The translations under genes and the position numbers were made by a program. A stretch of DNA of 64,000 bases from Paenibacillus pinisoli (GTDB lineage: Bacteria > Bacillota > Bacilli > Paenibacillales > Paenibacillaceae), in the NCBI RefSeq assembly GCF_003605435.1, contig NZ_QXQB01000002.1:558001-622000 (forward strand), in the 5' to 3' direction. The notes beneath the pieces are model-generated. The model worked only from the letters and a program-made list of their open reading frames with translations, was not told the origin of the DNA and made no database searches. Positions 16,461-24,794 of the stretch are shown here, piece after piece (within the stretch, counting starts at the first letter, position 1; the number at the start of each line of letters is the position of its first letter).

Positions 16461-17120
16461 TCATCTCAGATTTTTAATTAGTCCTGTTACCCGTTCAGCT
16501 AGTTGGTATTCGTGGTGCCTTATGCGATCACTTCTCTTTGGCTTCAACAAGTTTTTTTCAATCATGGATTTGAGAACACTTCTGCTCACATCCGGACACC
16601 TGCCGATCCATTCACACACATCTTCAATTCTTACCGCACGATCGAGCAAAAGCGCATTCCGCACAACCTCCCTCTCATAAAGAGTCAAACCACCGTCTAC
16701 CGAAGTTCTATACTTCCCAAGGAACTCATATAAAGCACTTCTGCATGCTTCCGGCTTTTTGTTCAGCTCATCCCATGTGTAGGGATAATAGGTAACGCCT
16801 CTTGAAGCCATAGTCCTAACCCGGCTGCGCTCAAAATCAAAGCGGTCACGCGAAATATTCTCTGCATGCGCCACAAAACCTTCACTCTCAAATCCGATAC
16901 GATATGGCTCATAGAATGCATCTACATATATCGTCACACCAGTTAACGTTACAAGCTCATACTGCATAACGAATCCTTTAAACGAACCAAAAATTGGCCA
17001 CAGCACCTCTCTAAAAAGCTTTTCTTCCCCAATCAAATCCTTCTCCAACATCTCCAACCGTCTGCCAACTGCTCCACTCTTCTGTTCCTCAACAAACCGC
17101 CTAAACTCCTGTTCAAACAA
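16461..17120 (-). CDS. Putative PD-(D/E)XK-fold protein with C-terminal winged-helix region
   Basis: This protein of 219 residues was not recognised with certainty. The start is TTG at 17120, set by GGAGGG seven bases upstream. Residues 50-118 resemble the DUF559/Vsr-like nuclease core: strand with Asp67 ('YVDAFY'), then 'IGFESEG' (Glu78, Glu80), an Arg-rich helix ('RDRFDFERSRVRTM') and a strand ending 'YYPYTWDEL'. Residues 145-215 look like a helix-turn-helix or winged-helix region ending in a basic segment. This combination suggests DNA binding and possibly cleavage, but the lysine of the motif is not obvious. The stop codon lies 28 bases from the end of repeat array 1, and a strong hairpin precedes the gene. 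Confidence 0.72.
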   Translation of the reverse strand: MFEQEFRRFVEEQKSGAVGRRLEMLEKDLIGEEKLFREVLWPIFGSFKGFVMQYELVTLTGVTIYVDAFYEPYRIGFESEGFVAHAENISRDRFDFERSRVRTMASRGVTYYPYTWDELNKKPEACRSALYEFLGKYRTSVDGGLTLYEREVVRNALLLDRAVRIEDVCEWIGRCPDVSRSVLKSMIEKNLLKPKRSDRIRHHEYQLAERVTGLIKNLR

Positions 17121-17146
17121 TTCTCATCCCTCCTCATAATTTCAAC

Positions 17147-17182
17147 AAAAAAGCCGCTTATCTCCATATGGAGATAAGCGGC
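17147..17182 (-). terminator. Strong hairpin with T run upstream of the nuclease-fold gene
   Basis: A 13-bp perfect palindromic stem, GCCGCTTATCTCC with GGAGATAAGCGGC (17153-17182), is followed on the minus strand by TTTTTT. It lies 147 bases past the aldehyde dehydrogenase stop and 27 bases before the TTG of the next gene. It may terminate the dehydrogenase transcript or act as an attenuator in the leader of the nuclease-fold gene. Confidence 0.75.
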
Positions 17183-17328
17183 ATGTTCCTCACGCGCGTT
17201 CAACTGAAATATGTGTAAATACAACTTATTACTGAGTACATTCTATTTGATTCTAACGCATGATGCAATCCAAATTTACCCACTCCGCATATACTCGGGA
17301 TCAAGACCATACGTTGCACCACTACCCG

Positions 17329-18729
17329 CTACTTCAACACCTTGCGGAACAGCTTCAGCTTGCCCTCATATGGCGGGAATAGGATGCCGGGCTCGAATTT
17401 GGTGGTGCGCTTCAGCACGCTTTTGTGATGGGAGAACAGGTCGAAGCTATGCTTGCCGTGATAGCCGCCGATTCCGCTGTTGCCAACACCTCCGAACGGA
17501 AGATGATGATTGATTATATGCGATAGCGTATCGTTCACGCAGCCGCCCCCGAAGGAGAGCGTCCCCATTACGCGGTCTTGAACGCTGCGGTCCTCCGAGA
17601 AAACATACAGCGCCAGCGGCTTCGGTCTGCTCCGCACTTGGGATATTGCATCATCAAGATCCGTATAAGTCACAATCGGCAGCAGCGGGCCAAATAATTC
17701 ATCTTCCATGGAAGCAGCGGTAAGGCTTCTGTCCGAGGCCTTGCCCACTTCAAGCAAGGTTGGCTCAATATACAAGTCGTCGCGGTCAGTTCGCCCGCCA
17801 TGAATGATACTGGCCTGGTCATGCCGCAAAATCGAAGCAAGCCGGTCGAACTGCCTGTCATTAATAATCCGCCCGAAATCTGCGCTTGTCTGCGGATTAT
17901 CTCCGTAGAAGACACGAATAATTTCCTGCAGCCTACTCACAAAAGAATCTTTCACCGACTCATGAACCATCAGGTAGTCAGGAGCGATACAGGTTTGTCC
18001 CGCATTCATCCATTTGCCCCATGCGATACGCTTGGCTGCAAGCTCCAAGTTCGCTGTCCGGTCGATAATAGCAGGGCTTTTGCCTCCGAGCTCCAGGGTG
18101 ACCGGCACCAGATTGCGAGCGGCTGCCTCCATGACGATCTTCCCGACCGCCACGCTGCCAGTAAAAAATATGTAATCGAAAGGCGCATGAATCAGCGCCG
18201 ACGTTATATCCTTATCTCCTTCGACAACCCGAACATACGATGGATCGAAGGTATCTCCAATCATGCGCGCGATCACTGCCGATACATGAGGCGAGTTCTC
18301 GGATGGCTTGATCACCGCGCAATTGCCCGCAGCAATGGCGCCCAGCAAAGGCTCCAGCACAAGCTGAACCGGATAGTTGAACGGACCGACGATCAGCACC
18401 GTTCCATACGGCTCGGGAACAATCCGGCTGCTCGTTCCGAACAGATGAAGCGGAGCGCCTACCTTCTTCGGCTTCATCCATTTGCGGACATGCTTGATCA
18501 TATAAGAGATGCTGCCAAGCACAAGACCGATCTCCGAGCCGTACGCTTCCGTCTCGCTTTTGCGCAAATCCTTATGCAAGGCGTCCAGCAATTCCCGCTC
18601 ATATTGCACAATAGCCGATTTCAGCTTTTTCAGCTGCTCTATCCGGAACCCCGCGTCCGCAGTCGCGCCAGACCGAAAAAACCGCGTATGCTCCTCCAGC
18701 ATCTCCGTCACTCCGAGATTGCCTGCCAT
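17329..18729 (-). CDS. Aldehyde dehydrogenase (class 3-like, YwdH type)
   Basis: NAD(P)-dependent oxidation of aldehydes to acids; 466 residues, the short class-3-like form. Visible features are the Rossmann nucleotide site 'FFTGSVAVGK', general-base Glu213 in 'TLELGGKSPAI', catalytic Cys247 in 'NAGQTCIAPDY', and the C-terminal 'LPFGGVGNSGIGGYHGKHSFDLFSHHKS' region. GAGGGGGG precedes the ATG at 18729. It stands alone between the MATE gene and the nuclease-fold gene. The physiological aldehyde is not indicated by the context. Confidence 0.93.
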   Translation of the reverse strand: MAGNLGVTEMLEEHTRFFRSGATADAGFRIEQLKKLKSAIVQYERELLDALHKDLRKSETEAYGSEIGLVLGSISYMIKHVRKWMKPKKVGAPLHLFGTSSRIVPEPYGTVLIVGPFNYPVQLVLEPLLGAIAAGNCAVIKPSENSPHVSAVIARMIGDTFDPSYVRVVEGDKDITSALIHAPFDYIFFTGSVAVGKIVMEAAARNLVPVTLELGGKSPAIIDRTANLELAAKRIAWGKWMNAGQTCIAPDYLMVHESVKDSFVSRLQEIIRVFYGDNPQTSADFGRIINDRQFDRLASILRHDQASIIHGGRTDRDDLYIEPTLLEVGKASDRSLTAASMEDELFGPLLPIVTYTDLDDAISQVRSRPKPLALYVFSEDRSVQDRVMGTLSFGGGCVNDTLSHIINHHLPFGGVGNSGIGGYHGKHSFDLFSHHKSVLKRTTKFEPGILFPPYEGKLKLFRKVLK

Positions 18730-18978
18730 ATCGCTTCGCCCCCCTCATATCAACCTCTGCATGCGATGATCTGCTTCTAAGTTGCTTTCTCCATTAAACC
18801 CGTCAAATCCTCCTATACAGAACAAACCGTGCACTAAAAACCGGACCACAAGCACCGTTTGTCAGCAGCCGCAGCAGTTCTTCGCAATATACGGCTGTAT
18901 CTTACGCAACATGAATCCGATTGCCGCGAGGTTCAGGGAGGTACTCTGCTGATGCCGACTGCCGCGAACGCCAGTCCA

Positions 18979-20361
18979 TTAAGCCCCCGCTTCCACAACT
19001 GCCGGGGCGGCGCCGAGACGAATGTTTTTCTGAATGCGCATCAGACGAAGCATGAAGCCTGCTGCAGCAAAGGTCAAGCCGATGATGATACCTGCCCAGA
19101 AGCCGTAGGCACCCATGCTGGTATAAGCAGACAGCAGATAGCCGGAAGGCAAGCCGACGATCCAGTATGAGACGAAAGCGATCAGGAACGGCATCTGTAC
19201 ATCCTTATAGCCGCGAAGCACGCCAAGCAGCGACGCTTGGGCCGCATCCGATATTTGATAGAAGATCGCAAAGATCAGGAACTGTGCCGCCAGCACGGCA
19301 ACTTCAGAATCCTGCGTATACAAGTAAGCGATTGGCTCGCGCAGGAAGAATAGCACAAAAGCCGCAAGTCCCATCAGCCCTATGCCGCCCCCTACGCCCA
19401 GCAGGCTGTACTGCCGCGCAGCCTTCATCTTCCCGCTGCCTACGGAGTATCCGACCACGATCGTAAGCGCCATCGAGATGCTCAGCGGCACCATAAAGAC
19501 AAGCGAGGAGAAGCTTAAAGCGATCTGGTGAGACGCAATCGTCCCCGTATCGAACAGCATGCCCATCAGAAGCGTCACGACGGAGAAGATGCTCACTTCA
19601 AAAAAGATGCTAAGCCCAATCGGTATGCCAATCGTAAAAAGCTCCTTCCACGCCTTCAAGGAAGGAGCTGCCCATTCGATGAACAGCCGATAGGACCGCA
19701 CTGCCGGCATTTTGAACGTCATGACGATGCTGATGAGCAATATGAGCCAATACGTAATGGCCGTTGCGTATCCCGATCCAATCCCGCCGTAAGCAGGCAC
19801 GCCAAACTTGCCGAAAATAAACACATAATTGAGCAGAATATTAAAGGGTACGGCAAGCAGCGTGATGAACATCGAAATTCTCGTAAACCCTTGCGCGTCA
19901 AAAAAGTAACGAAGCACATTGGATGCAAATAGCGGCACAATGCCGAACAGCAGCGCAACCAAATAATAATAAGCGATATGGGCAACCTTATCCTCCAATC
20001 CCATCAATCCAATTACCGGCTTGAACAGGAAAAAGCCCGCAATCACTACCGCCATCGCCACCATAAACGATACATACAACGCCTGGCTGATAAATCTGGC
20101 GATGCCGCTCTGCTTCCCGCTGCCCACCATCTGCGAGACGATCGGCGTTACTGCGAGCAATATGCCGTTAATTCCCGTAATTATCGGCATCCAGAGGCTG
20201 GAGCCGATTGCTACGCCTGCAAGATCCTGTTTGCTAACCCAGCCCGACATGATCGTATCGGTCAAATTCATCGCGTAAAGCCCTAGCTGGGTGACCAGAA
20301 TGGGCCATAATATTTTTAGAAGGAGCTTTGTTTTATCGCTCCATGACTCCGCATGATACAT
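18979..20361 (-). CDS. MATE-family multidrug/toxin efflux transporter
   Basis: The integral membrane protein has 460 residues, with about twelve predicted segments in two homologous halves, each starting with a MatE domain ('ILWPILVTQLGLYAMNLTDTIMSGW', in parts, and 'IGIPIGLSIFFEVSIFS'). It belongs to the NorM/YeeO-like cation-antiporter drug exporters. GAGGAG precedes the ATG. Single-gene unit with no adjacent regulator; natural substrate unknown. Confidence 0.92.
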   Translation of the reverse strand: MYHAESWSDKTKLLLKILWPILVTQLGLYAMNLTDTIMSGWVSKQDLAGVAIGSSLWMPIITGINGILLAVTPIVSQMVGSGKQSGIARFISQALYVSFMVAMAVVIAGFFLFKPVIGLMGLEDKVAHIAYYYLVALLFGIVPLFASNVLRYFFDAQGFTRISMFITLLAVPFNILLNYVFIFGKFGVPAYGGIGSGYATAITYWLILLISIVMTFKMPAVRSYRLFIEWAAPSLKAWKELFTIGIPIGLSIFFEVSIFSVVTLLMGMLFDTGTIASHQIALSFSSLVFMVPLSISMALTIVVGYSVGSGKMKAARQYSLLGVGGGIGLMGLAAFVLFFLREPIAYLYTQDSEVAVLAAQFLIFAIFYQISDAAQASLLGVLRGYKDVQMPFLIAFVSYWIVGLPSGYLLSAYTSMGAYGFWAGIIIGLTFAAAGFMLRLMRIQKNIRLGAAPAVVEAGA

Positions 20362-20609
20362 CTCTCTCTATTCTCCTCTGTGTCTGAAATTCCGGCTCCA
20401 AAAATTCTGCCTAATCTATCCCTTTGCTCAAATGCGAGTTATCGTCTGGATAATAGGTCCAAGACCGTGTGGCCTCACACTCACATTTAGGCGCGCTAGT
20501 CTCGGCAGCCGCACTTGCTTAACGAACGGTCGTCAATCAATTTATATACTCTATCACGCACTTGTATGAAAGACAATGAGAAAACCTCGATCGAAGCTTG
20601 TGCGGCATA

Positions 20610-20639
20610 CAAAGGCACCCTCCGTAACCGGAGGGTGCC
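20610..20639 (-). terminator. Terminator of the LTA-synthase-like gene
   Basis: The 11-bp stem GGCACCCTCCG/CGGAGGGTGCC with loop TAAC (GTTA on the minus strand) lies about 20 bases past the stop. The rest of 20362-20609 shows no gene or recognisable site. Confidence 0.75.
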
Positions 20640-20659
20640 AATCGTCCAATCAAGCTATA

Positions 20660-22534
20660 TTATCGCTGAGGCAACAGCTTCATGTATTCATCCGAAAGCT
20701 TCATCAGATTGAGTACATAATCATAGTCTGCACGATATTTGCTGAAGTCCGTAACCGGCTCCATCGTCTTCAGATCGACTGCCGTGCCGTCCTCGAAACC
20801 TTTGCCGGGAACAAACATGATCTCATTGTTAAAGAAAGTGCCCGTCGGCATGTAGTATCGCATACCGATGACATTTTTTTGCGCGTTAAGCAGGTCTTGG
20901 CCAAAAACCGTATGGCCCTCTTCTTTCAAAGAGATGCCCATCAAATTCGCTACTGTCGGCATCATGTCGACTTGGCCGGCTACGCCTTCCATCGTCTTGC
21001 CTTCAACTCCTGGCACATGCACCAGGAACGGAATGTTGAAGCGGCTGACTTGGTCATGGTAGTTCACGCCAAGCACTTCCTCAACCCAAGCCGGATCGTT
21101 CTCCTTCGTCTGCAGACCGAAGTGGTCGCCGTATGCGACAAGAACGGTATCTTCCCAAATGCCCTTCTCCTTCAAGCCTTCAATAAAGTCACCCAGCGCT
21201 TTGTCCGTATAGTTGATCGCCGTAATATAATGTCCAAGCTGCGTGCCGCTCAATTCATGCGGGAGCTTGATGTTCAGAAAATCCGCCTTCACCCAGAACG
21301 GATGATGGCTGGACGTTGTTACGAATTGCGCGTAAAATGGCTTGCCTTGGTCATGCAGCTCTGTCAGACGCTCCAGGCCTACACGGTACATTTCGCCGTC
21401 AGATGCGCCGAAGGCGTTGAACTTGTCGTCCTTAAAGGACGGCCTGTCGTAATATTTGTCAAACCCGAGGGCAGGATATAGCTTATCGCGGTCCCAGAAC
21501 GTAACGTCATTGATATGGAATGTATTCGTTACGTAATTCTGTTCTTCAAGCAATCTTGGCATACTCGGGATTTCCCGGTCTCCATATCCCTTGGACATCG
21601 CAATTGCGCCAGTCGGATAGACGCCTGTATTGGATATAAACTCGGCATCGGATGTGTTGCCTTGTCCAATCTGCTGGAAGGTATGAGGGAAGTAGAAGCT
21701 TCCGTTAGCAATCAAATCATTAAGCACAGGAGTAACTTCCTGACCGTTCACCTTTAGGCCGATCATCAGATTCTGGAACGACTCCATCTGAATGACAATC
21801 ACATTTTTGCCTTTGGCTACGCCGTAGTAGTTCGGAGTGCCCGCTTCCACTTTGCCGCCATAGAACTCCTCTTCCAGCTGCTCCAGCGCCTGTCTTGTCT
21901 CATCGGTTGAGCCGTTTTTAATTGCGGTATTTTCTTTGTTTTCCTTCACCGCAGTTGCAATCTGATAGTTCAGCACGCCAAGGCGTTCTGCCTGAACCAG
22001 CTCATTGGGAATATTCAGATCCGAACGGATATAGAAGAACGATGCTCCAATAGCAATAATTAATGCAACTCCGACATACATCGGTTTGGCTGCCGGACGG
22101 CTGACAGCCTTGTCCCCCTTGCTGCGAATCGTAAGCAAGTACAAGAGGAGCAGAATCGCGAGATCCAGGAACAGCGCATAAAACTTTAATTCAATCGCCG
22201 ATTCGACGCTTTCCTTAACTTGCCCAACCTGGCCAAGACCATGCAAGGCCGTATAAGTCGGAATGCTGCCGAAGAACGAGAAATAGACCGAACAAGCAAA
22301 CAACAGCAGTGAAGTCACTGCATTGGCAGCGCTCATAACTATCGTTTTAAATCGAGAGGTCGTTATCAATTCCAAAATACACAATACAACCAGCACCGCT
22401 GCCGCATCGGACAGCAGCCTTCCCGCCAGTATGCCATCAAACGTAAATTGACGAAACAAAGCCATTTTCAACATAATAAGAATAAAGGTTGCCCAGAACG
22501 GCGCTTTGCGGTATACGTTCAGTATCGAGTTCAT
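20660..22534 (-). CDS. LTA synthase family protein (polyglycerol-phosphate transferase, YqgS/YvgJ-like)
   Basis: The membrane sulfatase-fold enzyme is 624 residues from ATG at 22534, with GGGGAGTGAG just upstream; the longer open frame to 22678 crosses the divergent promoter region and lacks a site. Five membrane segments (about 12-170) are followed by an extracellular catalytic domain. Glu251 in 'QMESFQN' and Thr294 in 'GQGNTSDAEF' correspond to the metal ligand and nucleophile of LtaS; 'YGDHFG' and 'HHPFW' supply further metal-binding residues. Family members move glycerol phosphate from phosphatidylglycerol to lipoteichoic acid or its primer. It is divergent from a two-component system, and its leader contains a terminator. 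Confidence 0.92.
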   Translation of the reverse strand: MNSILNVYRKAPFWATFILIMLKMALFRQFTFDGILAGRLLSDAAAVLVVLCILELITTSRFKTIVMSAANAVTSLLLFACSVYFSFFGSIPTYTALHGLGQVGQVKESVESAIELKFYALFLDLAILLLLYLLTIRSKGDKAVSRPAAKPMYVGVALIIAIGASFFYIRSDLNIPNELVQAERLGVLNYQIATAVKENKENTAIKNGSTDETRQALEQLEEEFYGGKVEAGTPNYYGVAKGKNVIVIQMESFQNLMIGLKVNGQEVTPVLNDLIANGSFYFPHTFQQIGQGNTSDAEFISNTGVYPTGAIAMSKGYGDREIPSMPRLLEEQNYVTNTFHINDVTFWDRDKLYPALGFDKYYDRPSFKDDKFNAFGASDGEMYRVGLERLTELHDQGKPFYAQFVTTSSHHPFWVKADFLNIKLPHELSGTQLGHYITAINYTDKALGDFIEGLKEKGIWEDTVLVAYGDHFGLQTKENDPAWVEEVLGVNYHDQVSRFNIPFLVHVPGVEGKTMEGVAGQVDMMPTVANLMGISLKEEGHTVFGQDLLNAQKNVIGMRYYMPTGTFFNNEIMFVPGKGFEDGTAVDLKTMEPVTDFSKYRADYDYVLNLMKLSDEYMKLLPQR

Positions 22535-22563
22535 TGTACTCACTCCCCATGCTCCCTTTCCAA

Positions 22564-22589
22564 AAAGAAAAACCGTCCCAATTGACGGT
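22564..22589 (-). terminator. Small intrinsic terminator in the ltaS-like leader
   Basis: On the minus strand ACCGTC-AATTGG-GACGGT is followed by TTTTTCTTTTT, ending about 30 bases before the ATG at 22534. No gene lies upstream on this strand, so the hairpin would act within the 5' untranslated region as an attenuator. Confidence 0.55.
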
Positions 22590-22605
22590 CTCACGAATGA
22601 TAATG

Positions 22606-22622
22606 TTAACACTATATTAACG
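22606..22622. promoter_or_regulatory. Putative PhoP-type direct-repeat box in the divergent promoter region
   Basis: TTAACA (22606-22611), five bases, TTAACG (22617-22622): two copies spaced 11 bases, the spacing bound by PhoB/PhoP-class OmpR-family regulators. It sits between the ltaS-like gene and the OmpR-family response regulator. Autoregulation and control of the divergent gene are inferred. Confidence 0.5.
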
Positions 22623-22666
22623 CATTTCGATAGAGAAATAAATAGGGAATGATAGGAGGCCTCTCC

Positions 22667-23347
22667 ATGAAAGTACATATCTTAACAGCAGACGACGATC
22701 CCCATATTCGAGAATTGCTGCGGTTCTACCTGCTCAAGGAAGGGTATGCCGTGCATGAAGCGGAGGACGGCGCGGCAGCAGCCAGCCTTCTTGAGCGCAC
22801 CCCTGTTCATCTGGCCATCGTGGATGTCATGATGCCGAATAAGAACGGTCTGGAGCTATGCGAGGAAATTCGCCGCTACCATGATATTCCCGTCATTCTG
22901 CTTACCGCCAAAGGCGAGCAGCGGGACAAAGCGAAGGGCTTTCTGTCCGGTACGGACGACTATATCGTAAAGCCGTTTGAGCCGGAGGAGCTTCTGTTCC
23001 GGGTCAAAGCGCTGCTTCGCCGCTATCAGATGGTGTCATCCGACGTCATTACGCTTCATAATACAATTATCAACCGCCGAAGCTATGAGATTACGGTCCA
23101 TGGCGAGGCTCTTCAACTGCCGCTCAAGGAATTCGAGCTGCTGTCTCAACTAGCCGCGCATCCCGGACAGCTGTTCACACGCGAGCAGCTGTTGCGGCTC
23201 GTATGGGGCGAGGATTACAGCGGGGACAGCCGTACGATCGATGTGCATATTAAGCGGCTGCGAGAGAGATTCGGCGGATCCGGCGAGGATTTTGTCATCA
23301 CGACGGTAAGGGGCATCGGCTATAAACTGGAGGCGGCAGCAAAATGA
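22667..23347 (+). CDS. OmpR/PhoP-family response regulator
   Basis: The protein is 226 residues from ATG at 22667 with AGGAGG at 22654-22659. The receiver domain (1-115) has acidic pocket 'ADDD' and phospho-acceptor Asp53 ('IVDVMMPNKNG'), followed by 'LLTAKGE' and 'DYIVKPFEP'. The C-terminal winged helix (about 130-226) includes 'LPLKEFELLSQLA', 'SRTIDVHIKRLRERF' and 'VRGIGYKLE'. It overlaps the sensor kinase gene by four bases. Likely targets are its own operon, the MMPL transporter and the divergent ltaS-like gene through the 11-base-spaced repeats. Confidence 0.95.
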   Translation: MKVHILTADDDPHIRELLRFYLLKEGYAVHEAEDGAAAASLLERTPVHLAIVDVMMPNKNGLELCEEIRRYHDIPVILLTAKGEQRDKAKGFLSGTDDYIVKPFEPEELLFRVKALLRRYQMVSSDVITLHNTIINRRSYEITVHGEALQLPLKEFELLSQLAAHPGQLFTREQLLRLVWGEDYSGDSRTIDVHIKRLRERFGGSGEDFVITTVRGIGYKLEAAAK

Positions 23348-24717
23348 GGTCACTCTACGTTCGCACCGCAGCAATCTTCATTCTGATTACCCTTATAAGC
23401 TCGGTTCTGGCGCTGTTCATTGCGAATGCCTATTATAGCAACCGGATGAAAACATACAATGAAAATCAGGTGCTTCCCGTCGCCGAACAAGTTCGCGACT
23501 TATTTGAATCATCTTCGGACGATATCGATACCTTTATGCATCGTATAGGAGCTATGGGCTACCAAATCTACTTAGTTGACGGAAGCGGCCAAGGAAAAGT
23601 CTACGGCTCCCCCTTCAAGCACTCGCAATTTGATCCTGGCATTGCAGAAGCAGTATTGGCTGGCGATACTTATTTGGGCATGCATAAAAAGCGGCAGTTT
23701 CTAGAGATTATGGGCTATTTCGAAAACAGCATCGGCAATACAATCGGTCTTCCGCTTAAGTCAGGCGATGCTGCATACGCCATGTTCCTTCGTCCCGATC
23801 TGCAGCAGCAGCTTGGTGAAATCCGCATTCTTCTGGCCATTCTGCTAGGACATGCCTTTCTTCTTGTGCTGGCTCTAATCGTCATTCTGACCCGTACAAT
23901 CGTCGAGCCGCTGAAAGCATTGAAAGCCGCCACCCGCCAAATTGTAGGAGGCCATTATAAAATCGGGCTGGATGTGAAGCGGCGCGACGAGATTGGCGAT
24001 CTGGCGAGAGATTTCTCGCATATGGCCCAAAGCCTGGAGCGGCTGGATGATATGAGAACCGAATTTGTGGCGAACGTCTCTCACGAGTTTCAGACGCCGG
24101 TTACGTCTATTCAAGGCTTTACCCAAGCCATTCTGGATAAGAAGACAACCGCAGAGGAAGAGAGGCAATATCTGACGATCATTCATGAAGAATCGCGCCG
24201 TTTGTCTTCCCTCAGCAAGCAGTTGCTGACCCTGGCGGCGCTCGATAAGGAAACAACGATTGCCCAAAGAAACTCCTTCCGCCTGGATGAGCAAATCCGG
24301 CAGGTGCTGATCGTCACCGAATGGCAGTGGTCAAAGAAGGAATTGGAGCTTGCTCCCGAGCTGCCCGAAGTCATGATAGCTGCTGACGAGGGGTTGCTGT
24401 ATCAAGTATGGATGAATCTGATTGCCAACAGCATTAAGTTCACGCCTTCTGGAGGCCGCATTTCCATCGAATTGCAAGTTGACCGGAATATAACCGTTAG
24501 CATTGCGGATACCGGTACCGGCATCTCCCAGGGCGATCTGCCCTATATATTCGACCGTTTCTACAAGGCTGACCAGGCCAGAGGCCGCTCGCTTGCCGGA
24601 AGCGGACTAGGGCTTTCGATTTGCCGCAAAATCGTCGAGCTGCATGGCGGCTCTATTGCCGTCTTCAGCGAGCCCGGACATGGCACCCGCTTCGTCGTAA
24701 CCCTCCCCCATTTGTAA
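23344..24717 (+). CDS. Sensor histidine kinase (PhoR/HssS-like)
   Basis: The membrane kinase has 457 residues. Membrane segments at about 8-28 and 165-185 enclose an extracytoplasmic domain of roughly 135 residues. HAMP (about 186-238), H-box 'NVSHEFQTPVTS' with phosphorylated His247, N-box 'NLIANSIKFTP', G1 'DTGTGIS', F-box 'FDRFYK' and G2 'GSGLGLSI' are all present. The 'HEFQTP' form of the H-box is shared with HssS-like sensors. It is coupled by ATGA to the response regulator and followed 77 bases later by an MMPL transporter. Signal unknown; envelope stress is a reasonable guess. Confidence 0.95.
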   Translation: MRSLYVRTAAIFILITLISSVLALFIANAYYSNRMKTYNENQVLPVAEQVRDLFESSSDDIDTFMHRIGAMGYQIYLVDGSGQGKVYGSPFKHSQFDPGIAEAVLAGDTYLGMHKKRQFLEIMGYFENSIGNTIGLPLKSGDAAYAMFLRPDLQQQLGEIRILLAILLGHAFLLVLALIVILTRTIVEPLKALKAATRQIVGGHYKIGLDVKRRDEIGDLARDFSHMAQSLERLDDMRTEFVANVSHEFQTPVTSIQGFTQAILDKKTTAEEERQYLTIIHEESRRLSSLSKQLLTLAALDKETTIAQRNSFRLDEQIRQVLIVTEWQWSKKELELAPELPEVMIAADEGLLYQVWMNLIANSIKFTPSGGRISIELQVDRNITVSIADTGTGISQGDLPYIFDRFYKADQARGRSLAGSGLGLSICRKIVELHGGSIAVFSEPGHGTRFVVTLPHL

Positions 24718-24794
24718 CACTCCGTTCATCTATCGTTCATAATCCTGTTCTACGATTAGCCATATCGCTAGAACAGGAGGTGCAACATACACTC

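Noticed and set aside
15328..16680. Long open frame (450 codons) with Cys/Ser-rich 17-residue repeats, and two more frames open over the same array
   Set aside because: The 51-base period is a multiple of three and the unit has no stop in several frames, so frames stay open on both strands automatically. No ribosome site or credible start, and the frame runs into the 3' end of the gene on the other strand.
18730..18978. Possible gene or RNA between aldehyde dehydrogenase and MATE genes
   Set aside because: No frame with a ribosome site and no convincing hairpin with a T run.
24621..24794. N-terminal extension of the MMPL protein by 58 residues
   Set aside because: It would overlap the end of the histidine kinase gene and is Arg/Pro-rich shadow sequence; the ribosome site lies just before the ATG at 24795.
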